Shown here one piece after another: positions 59,531-64,000 of a stretch of DNA of 64,000 bases (positions are counted from its first letter, which is position 1; each line of letters begins with the position of its first letter). The notes under the pieces are model-generated. The model had not been told where the DNA came from. It saw only the letters and a program-made list of their open reading frames with translations, and made no database searches. The position numbers and the translations under genes are program-made. The DNA lies in contig NZ_CP014545.1 in assembly GCF_001586275.1 (NCBI RefSeq), positions 124,001 through 188,000 of the forward strand. Reading direction: 5' to 3'. The stretch is from Sphingorhabdus sp. M41. GTDB lineage: Bacteria > Pseudomonadota > Alphaproteobacteria > Sphingomonadales > Sphingomonadaceae.

Positions 59531-59833
59531 ATGCCAGCCTATATGATTTTCATTCGCGAGGAGCCGGTGAAAAATACCGAGAAAATGGAGGATTACAGTG
59601 CCGCCAACCAGGCCAATGCGGAAGGATATGCAACGCGTTTCGGAATCAAGCCATTGTCGGTTTATCAATTCACCGAAACGCTGGAAGGGAAGGAAGCTGA
59701 TGGCGTTGTGCTGCTCGAATTCCCTACAATCGAAGACGCCCGTGGCTGGTACGAGAGTCCGGAATATCAGGCCGCTATGGCGGATCGCAAAATGGCCGCA
59801 GATTATCGCACAATCTTGTTTGAAGGATTATAA
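59531..59833 (+). CDS. DUF1330-family protein
   Basis: Protein of 100 residues with the DUF1330 pattern: AYMIFIREEPVKN... at the N-terminus, VVLLEFPTIEDARGWYESPEYQ in the middle. The fold is a dimeric alpha-beta barrel as in EthD and YCII proteins. No reaction is established for the family. Co-occurrence with dehydrogenases and transporters is common in degradation clusters. Its stop precedes the next start by two bases. AAAGGAAC lies upstream. Confidence 0.87.
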   Translation: MPAYMIFIREEPVKNTEKMEDYSAANQANAEGYATRFGIKPLSVYQFTETLEGKEADGVVLLEFPTIEDARGWYESPEYQAAMADRKMAADYRTILFEGL

Positions 59834-59835
59834 CC

Positions 59836-60489
59836 ATGACCGACATAAAACCACGCATCAACCATGTGCCGCGGGAAGAATGGACCGATGATACCAGAGA
59901 GGTTTTTGCCTTCTGGGGAGAGCCCAATGCCTGGGAGGAAGGCTCCAAGACCAACATCATGAATGTGATGGGCAATCACCCGGATCTGGGCAAGGCCTAT
60001 AATATCTGGGGCAAGCATTTGCTGATGGGCAACACATTGTCGTCCCGCATCCTCGAGATTATCATCTTGCGGGTCGCTGTGAAGGCGAAATCCGCCTACG
60101 AATGGCACAATCACGTCGGTTACGGGATGAATGCCGGCCTGTCTCTTGAAGAAATCGAAGCCATTCGCGACTATCCCGAAGGCGGCGAATGGAGCGAAGT
60201 CGAGAAGGCGGTTCTCGACGCGGTAGAAGAATTGACGTCCGGCGGCAATTTGTCCGATCGGACATGGGACGTGCTCGCCAGCCATTTCGACACAAAGCAG
60301 ATGATGGATCTGGTCTTCACCATTGGCCATTATGTGATGACGAGCTGGGCGCTGTCAGCCTTTGGTGTGGAAATCGAAGGTGGGGCCGATCCCATCGGCT
60401 TCGACCTCAAGACCAAATCGGGCAGAACCCCGGGAAAGACCTACAAGCCGGGAGAGAAGGACGACTGGGTCGATACGCGCGGTTATTGA
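59836..60489 (+). CDS. Carboxymuconolactone-decarboxylase-family protein
   Basis: Protein of 217 residues of the AhpD/CMD-like all-helical fold, with SRILEIIILRVAVKAKSAYEWHNHVGYGMNAG in the middle and a later MMDLVFTIGHYVMTSWAL. The redox CxxC of AhpD is absent; instead there is EWHNH, found in the decarboxylase-like branch. Substrate unknown. It ends the DapB-SDR-MFS-DUF1330 operon and converges with the old-yellow-enzyme gene across 105 bases in which I see no clear terminator. Confidence 0.86.
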   Translation: MTDIKPRINHVPREEWTDDTREVFAFWGEPNAWEEGSKTNIMNVMGNHPDLGKAYNIWGKHLLMGNTLSSRILEIIILRVAVKAKSAYEWHNHVGYGMNAGLSLEEIEAIRDYPEGGEWSEVEKAVLDAVEELTSGGNLSDRTWDVLASHFDTKQMMDLVFTIGHYVMTSWALSAFGVEIEGGADPIGFDLKTKSGRTPGKTYKPGEKDDWVDTRGY

Positions 60490-60594
60490 ACGGAGAACAA
60501 AATCCTCGGTGCTTCAGGGAGCCGGCTTTCTTGGGTCGGCATCCTGACGAATTGCGACTTCACACCTTGGGGTTTCCCATTGGGTGGCTGTCGG

Positions 60595-61710
60595 TCAGTA
60601 TAGCCGGTGCAGCGCAGCAGGATCGAATGTCTGCATTTCGTTGAACCTGCCTGTGCGGACCTTTTCTACCCAATCGGGCTCGGTGATCAGTACGCGTCCG
60701 ACGGCGATCAGGTCGAATTCCTCGCGCTCCATCCGTTCGATCAACCCGTCGATACCGGCCGGTTCGGCCGTTGCACCCGAAAATACGTTGATAAAATCGC
60801 TCGCCAAACCAACCGAGCCAACGCTGATTGTCGCGGCACCCGTCAGTTTTTTGGCCCAGCCGGCAAAGTTCAATCCTTGCGCGCCGTCCACCTCGGGAAA
60901 TTCCGGTTCCCAGAAGCGCCGCTGCGAACAATGGAGGATGTCGACACCAGCTTCAACCAGCGGAACCAGCCAGTCGGACATCGCCTCCGGCGTCTCGGCC
61001 AGACGCGCTTCCAGTTGCTGCTGTTTCCATTGGCTAACCCTCAGGATAAGCGGGAAATCTGGTCCAACCGTCTGCCTGATCGCCGCAATTATCTCGGCGG
61101 CAAAACGTGACCGTTCCCTGAGCGTGGGGCCTCCCCATCCGTCAGTGCGTTTGTTGGTCCCGGACCAGAAGAACTGGTCAACCAAATAGCCATGCGCCCC
61201 GTGAACTTCGACGGCATCGAACCCGAGCCGCCTGGCATTGCCGGCGGCTTGCGCAAAGGCGGCGATGGTGTCGGCGATATCCTCTTCGCTCATCACCACG
61301 CCACGCGCCTGTCCTGGTGCGAAAAGCCCCGAAGGGCTTTCGAAAGGAACGTCAGGCTCATATTCAGTGGAGCTGCTCTTGACCGAACCCACATGCCAGA
61401 TTTGTGGAGCGATTTTGCCATCCGCTGCATGCACGGCATCGGCTGTCTCTCGCCAACCTTCCAGCGCTTCGCCGTAAAAATAGGGTATGCCGGCTTCGTT
61501 GCGGGACGCGGGGCGATCCACCACAGTGCCCTCGGTCAGGATCAGACCGACTTGCCCCTCGGCCCTTCGGCGATAATAATCTGACTGCGGTTTTCCGACC
61601 AGACCACCCTCGGCGAAACCGCGTGTCATTGGCGCCATCACGATCCGGTTCTTGAGTTCGAGCGTTTTCAACCGGAAGGGGGTGAACAGAATATCGGGGG
61701 ATAGCGGCAT
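60595..61710 (-). CDS. NADH:flavin oxidoreductase, old yellow enzyme family
   Basis: FMN enzyme of 371 residues: N-terminal NRIVMAPMTRG, GTVVDRPASR, active-site region VEVHGAHGYLVDQFFW, and the C-terminal FMN phosphate site DLIAVGRVLI. The second active-site segment reads QFFWSGTNKRTDGWGG, slightly unlike the usual LSP..N.R.D.YGG. Members reduce alpha,beta-unsaturated carbonyls, including 2,4-dienoyl-CoA or terpenoid enones. The ATG at 61710 begins the family N-terminus; a longer frame to 61845 is rejected. Divergent from the hydrolase gene at 61918. Confidence 0.9.
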   Translation of the reverse strand: MPLSPDILFTPFRLKTLELKNRIVMAPMTRGFAEGGLVGKPQSDYYRRRAEGQVGLILTEGTVVDRPASRNEAGIPYFYGEALEGWRETADAVHAADGKIAPQIWHVGSVKSSSTEYEPDVPFESPSGLFAPGQARGVVMSEEDIADTIAAFAQAAGNARRLGFDAVEVHGAHGYLVDQFFWSGTNKRTDGWGGPTLRERSRFAAEIIAAIRQTVGPDFPLILRVSQWKQQQLEARLAETPEAMSDWLVPLVEAGVDILHCSQRRFWEPEFPEVDGAQGLNFAGWAKKLTGAATISVGSVGLASDFINVFSGATAEPAGIDGLIERMEREEFDLIAVGRVLITEPDWVEKVRTGRFNEMQTFDPAALHRLY

Positions 61711-61917
61711 GGGAATTCTTTCTTGCGACCGGCCAATATCCTGTTCAATGTTTCCATATGCTACAAGGGTGGTTGCGGCTTTTGCCAACTCATCGCTCCG
61801 GCGAATGCTGGCCGTTTCGGGACTAAGAACTTTAACCGCAGACATCGTGACCTATAGTGGTCGGGGTCCAGAAAATTGTCCGCGAAAGCCGATTCATACG
61901 ATCAATGGAGAAACGAT

Positions 61918-62877
61918 TTGTCGGAAGAAATTTTTGTCCGGCCTGATGTGCAGGCCTATCTTGAGCAATTAAAAGCCCAGCCACGACCGACCTTCACCAC
62001 CGAAATGATTGCGATGATCCGCACGCTTCCTCCGGAGGTCATGGCGGCTGCCGATTTGCCGGTCGGTGAACTGGCTGTCGATCGTGAACTGGAGATGCCG
62101 GGCCCCGCCGGGACAATAGCGCTGCGCCTGTTCGACCCGCGCGCAAGCCGGGCCGCAGGGCCGGTGGTCGTGTTTTATCATGGCGGTGGCTTTTGCGTCG
62201 GTTCGATCGGAACCCATGCCAGCCTGTCGGCGGAGATAGCGCGGCAACTTGATCTGCCCGTCATCTCGGTCGAATACCGGCTCGCACCCGAAGCCCCATG
62301 GCCGGCCGCACCCGACGATGCCGAGGCCGCCGCGCGCTGGATTGCCGAAAATGAGGCAGTACTTGAGCGAAAGTTTGACGGACTGATCCTGTGCGGCGAC
62401 AGTGCTGGCGGAAATCTTGCGATCGTGACCGCCTTGGCGCTGCGCGACAGGCCGGCCAAATATCCGGTCGTCCAGCAACTGCTTCTCTATCCGGGCACCG
62501 ATGTGACTCGAGACTATCCTTCCCGCGCCGCCTTTTCGGAAGGCTATGGCCTCGACAAAGCGGATATGGCGCTGTTCAATGAACATTATGACGGCAATCC
62601 GGATGACTGGCGGCATAGCCCACTGCAAGCCGAGCTTTCCGGTCTGGCGCCGACCGTACTCGCAACCGCATCGCTGGATCCCTTGCGCGACGAAGGCCGC
62701 GCTTTTGGAGCAAAGCTGGTGCAATCGGGTTGCGAAGTAGCATTCCACGAGATGCGGGGTACAATCCACGGCTTTGCGACCTTCCGCAAGGGGATCGCGT
62801 CGGCCAATGATGATCTGGCTCTGATCCTCAGCCAGTCGCGGGTGACGCTTGCCGGGTCGAAAAAAGAAAGCGCCTGA
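61918..62877 (+). CDS. Alpha/beta hydrolase, hormone-sensitive-lipase family (cytoplasmic)
   Basis: Esterase-like hydrolase of 319 residues. It has the canonical oxyanion motif HGGG (88-91, FYHGGGF), nucleophile Ser162 in GDSAGG, Asp in ASLDPLRDEG and His in TIHGFATF, a complete triad. There is no signal peptide, unlike the pair at 4314-6623. A TTG start is used: GGAG lies seven bases upstream, and an earlier TTG at 61876 has no site. It converges with a crotonase-like gene only four bases away. Probably hydrolyses an ester or lactone made in the pathway. Confidence 0.85.
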   Translation: MSEEIFVRPDVQAYLEQLKAQPRPTFTTEMIAMIRTLPPEVMAAADLPVGELAVDRELEMPGPAGTIALRLFDPRASRAAGPVVVFYHGGGFCVGSIGTHASLSAEIARQLDLPVISVEYRLAPEAPWPAAPDDAEAAARWIAENEAVLERKFDGLILCGDSAGGNLAIVTALALRDRPAKYPVVQQLLLYPGTDVTRDYPSRAAFSEGYGLDKADMALFNEHYDGNPDDWRHSPLQAELSGLAPTVLATASLDPLRDEGRAFGAKLVQSGCEVAFHEMRGTIHGFATFRKGIASANDDLALILSQSRVTLAGSKKESA

Positions 62878-62881
62878 CGGA

Positions 62882-63688
62882 TCAATCCCGCTGGAAAACC
62901 GGTGGTCGTTTCTCGATCATGGCAGTAATTGCTTCGCGGTGATCGCCGTCGCGTACCGATTCTGACTCCCATTTCATGCCGGGTAACAGGAGCGCGCCCG
63001 ACAGGCGCTTGAGCTCAATATTGGTCAGCGCTTTGGTCTTGCGCAGGGCAAATTGCGGTTTGGCGAGCAGTTTGTTGCAAAGTTCCGCAATGGCACCATC
63101 CAACCCGGCCGGATCAAATGCCTGGTTGATCAGGCCGATCTCTACAGCTTTCTCTGCGGCGATAAGGTCGCCGGTCAGCAAATATTCCTTGGCCCGGGTT
63201 AGCCCGATCCTTTGCGGCCAGGCTATCGCGCCGCCATCGCCCGCAACCAGGCCGATATTGACATGCGGATCGCCGATCTTCGCCTTGTCCGAAGCGAAAA
63301 TTATGTCGCACAGCAAAGCGACGGTTGCGCCGAGCCCGACAGCATGCCCGTTCATCCGGCAAACAACCGGTTTTTCGATATCGATCAGTGTTTCGACAAT
63401 TTGCCGCGCCATTTCTATTTCATGATCAAAGCATTCGGGATTGTCGGCGTTATTCTGAATATGGGCGAAGTCGCCGCCCGCCGAAAAAGCCTTGCCCTGG
63501 CCGGTCAACAGGATGACATCGGACAATTCGTCGTCCCGCGCGAAAGCGAGAGCCGCCGGGAATTCGTCATGCATGGTCTGGTCGAAAGCATTCAAGGCAT
63601 CGGGGCGGTTGAAGGCGATGGTGAGCAAACGTCCGTCTCGTTGAAGCTTGATCGTATCGAGTTGGGGCAAATCATGAGTCATCGGCAT
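62882..63688 (-). CDS. Crotonase-fold (enoyl-CoA hydratase/isomerase) protein without the catalytic glutamates
   Basis: Crotonase-fold protein of 268 residues. Oxyanion segments are FSAGGDFAHI and GHAVGLGATVALLCD. The two Glu of enoyl-CoA hydratase are replaced by Thr122 and His142 (IGDPHVNIGLVAGDGG). An Asp in VAGDGG lies where isomerase-type members place their base. The enzyme therefore is more likely an isomerase, thioesterase-like or other crotonase than a hydratase. AAGGACGG lies five bases before the ATG; a second ATG two codons later is possible. Divergent from the flavoprotein gene at the window end. Confidence 0.87.
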   Translation of the reverse strand: MPMTHDLPQLDTIKLQRDGRLLTIAFNRPDALNAFDQTMHDEFPAALAFARDDELSDVILLTGQGKAFSAGGDFAHIQNNADNPECFDHEIEMARQIVETLIDIEKPVVCRMNGHAVGLGATVALLCDIIFASDKAKIGDPHVNIGLVAGDGGAIAWPQRIGLTRAKEYLLTGDLIAAEKAVEIGLINQAFDPAGLDGAIAELCNKLLAKPQFALRKTKALTNIELKRLSGALLLPGMKWESESVRDGDHREAITAMIEKRPPVFQRD

Positions 63689-63813
63689 CCGTCCTTTTTC
63701 GACCTTCTATCACGCTGGTGCGATATACAAACGTCGCACCCGCGATAATCCTTGTCGCGCATAGGGTAAGTCGTCTTAACTGACTATGCTTGGTCAGGCT
63801 GAGGGAGCGGAAT

Positions 63814-64000
63814 ATGGCAGATTTTGATGAGACTTACGACTGGGTTGTGGTTGGGAGCGGGGCTGGATCCTTCAGTTCGGCGCTCGTGATGCGGCAGGCC
63901 GGAAAATCGGTGCTCATTGTCGAGAAGACCGGATTGGCTGGCGGCACGACGGCCAAGTCCGGTGGTGTGATGTGGATTCCCGCCAACCGGTTCATGCAAG
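63814..64000 (+). CDS. FAD-dependent oxidoreductase, 3-ketosteroid dehydrogenase/fumarate reductase-like, 3' truncated
   Basis: Only the first 62 residues are inside the window. They contain the FAD-binding motif VVVGSGAGSFSSALVMRQAG, then IVEKTGLAGGTTAKSGGVMWIPAN, the pattern of the KstD and fumarate-reductase flavoprotein family (GGT(S/T)AxSGGxxWxP). Strong ribosome site GAGGGAGCGG sits upstream. Steroid 1-dehydrogenases, 4-ene-dehydrogenases and related enzymes share this N-terminus, so the substrate cannot be told. The gene continues beyond the right edge. Confidence 0.8.
   Translation, partial: MADFDETYDWVVVGSGAGSFSSALVMRQAGKSVLIVEKTGLAGGTTAKSGGVMWIPANRFMQ

Noticed and set aside
60490-60594. 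Gap between the CMD-like and old-yellow-enzyme genes, checked for a terminator
   Set aside because: No stem longer than four pairs and no T-run.
1-64000. Insertion sequence, phage, CRISPR, tRNA or rRNA
   Set aside because: No transposase, integrase or Cas motif, no repeat-spacer pattern, and no tRNA-like or rRNA-like stretch was seen.

Overview
The window is a continuous stretch of catabolic genes with no rRNA, tRNA, CRISPR array, insertion sequence or phage gene that I could find. It looks like chromosomal or megaplasmid DNA of a sphingomonad-type alphaproteobacterium. This is inference from family content: stacked Rieske oxygenase alpha subunits, many short-chain dehydrogenases (SDRs), IclR and TetR regulators, a TonB-dependent receptor, a spinster-like MFS carrier, DUF1330 and carboxymuconolactone-decarboxylase-like proteins, all in moderately GC-rich DNA. 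No gap between genes exceeds 300 bases. Both ends cut a gene: an acyl-CoA ligase on the left and a 3-ketosteroid-dehydrogenase-like flavoprotein on the right.

Layout. 1-4.3 kb (+): acyl-CoA ligase, Rieske oxygenase, SDR, glyoxalase-fold protein. 4.3-8.4 kb: two head-to-head exported hydrolases, a membrane di-iron hydroxylase of the sterol desaturase family, and a class II aldolase-like protein. 8.4-13.3 kb: MaoC-like hydratase and acyl-CoA ligase (-), divergent from an IclR regulator, an NTF2-like protein and an SDR (+). 13.4-21.5 kb (-), transcribed in the order Baeyer-Villiger monooxygenase, Rieske oxygenase, ThDP enzyme, aldehyde dehydrogenase, beta-propeller lactonase-like protein. 21.7-26.1 kb: SDR, NTF2-like protein, sulfotransferase-like protein and a second MaoC-like hydratase, with a large inverted repeat at 24.64 kb. 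26.1-36.1 kb (+ except the cupin): TetR, acryloyl-CoA-reductase-like MDR, acyl-CoA ligase, NTF2-like protein, SDR, metallophosphoesterase lipoprotein, EthD-like protein, SDR, aldehyde dehydrogenase, TetR. 36.2-43.7 kb (-), transcribed as SDR, zinc alcohol dehydrogenase, [2Fe-2S] ferredoxin, cytochrome P450, SDR, double-length acyl-CoA dehydrogenase, enoyl-CoA hydratase. 43.9-48.7 kb (+): seven closely packed genes (glyoxalase-fold, two paralogous SDRs, NTF2-like, zinc MDR, TIM barrel, glyoxalase-fold). 48.7-52.0 kb (-): Rieske oxygenase, an unrecognised 112-residue protein, SDR, and an IclR regulator. 52.2-60.5 kb (+): MFS exporter, TonB-dependent receptor, DapB-like oxidoreductase, SDR, MFS importer, DUF1330, CMD-family protein. 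60.6-64 kb: old-yellow-enzyme reductase, hydrolase, crotonase-fold protein, KstD-like flavoprotein.

Read together, the genes give uptake (TonB receptor, MFS), oxygenation of an inert carbon skeleton (P450, three Rieske enzymes, di-iron hydroxylase, Baeyer-Villiger enzyme), alcohol, ketone and aldehyde oxidation (eleven SDRs, three MDRs, two aldehyde dehydrogenases), ester or lactone hydrolysis, CoA activation (three ligases) and beta-oxidation (acyl-CoA dehydrogenase, hydratases). That suits an alicyclic, terpenoid or steroid-like substrate better than a simple aromatic: I see no intradiol or extradiol ring-cleavage dioxygenase. The actual substrate cannot be read from the sequence. Redox partners for the Rieske enzymes and a ferredoxin reductase for the P450 are absent, so they must be encoded elsewhere.

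Where a start differs from the longest open frame, the choice rests on a visible Shine-Dalgarno sequence, an overlapping stop codon, or protein family boundaries, as stated in each entry.
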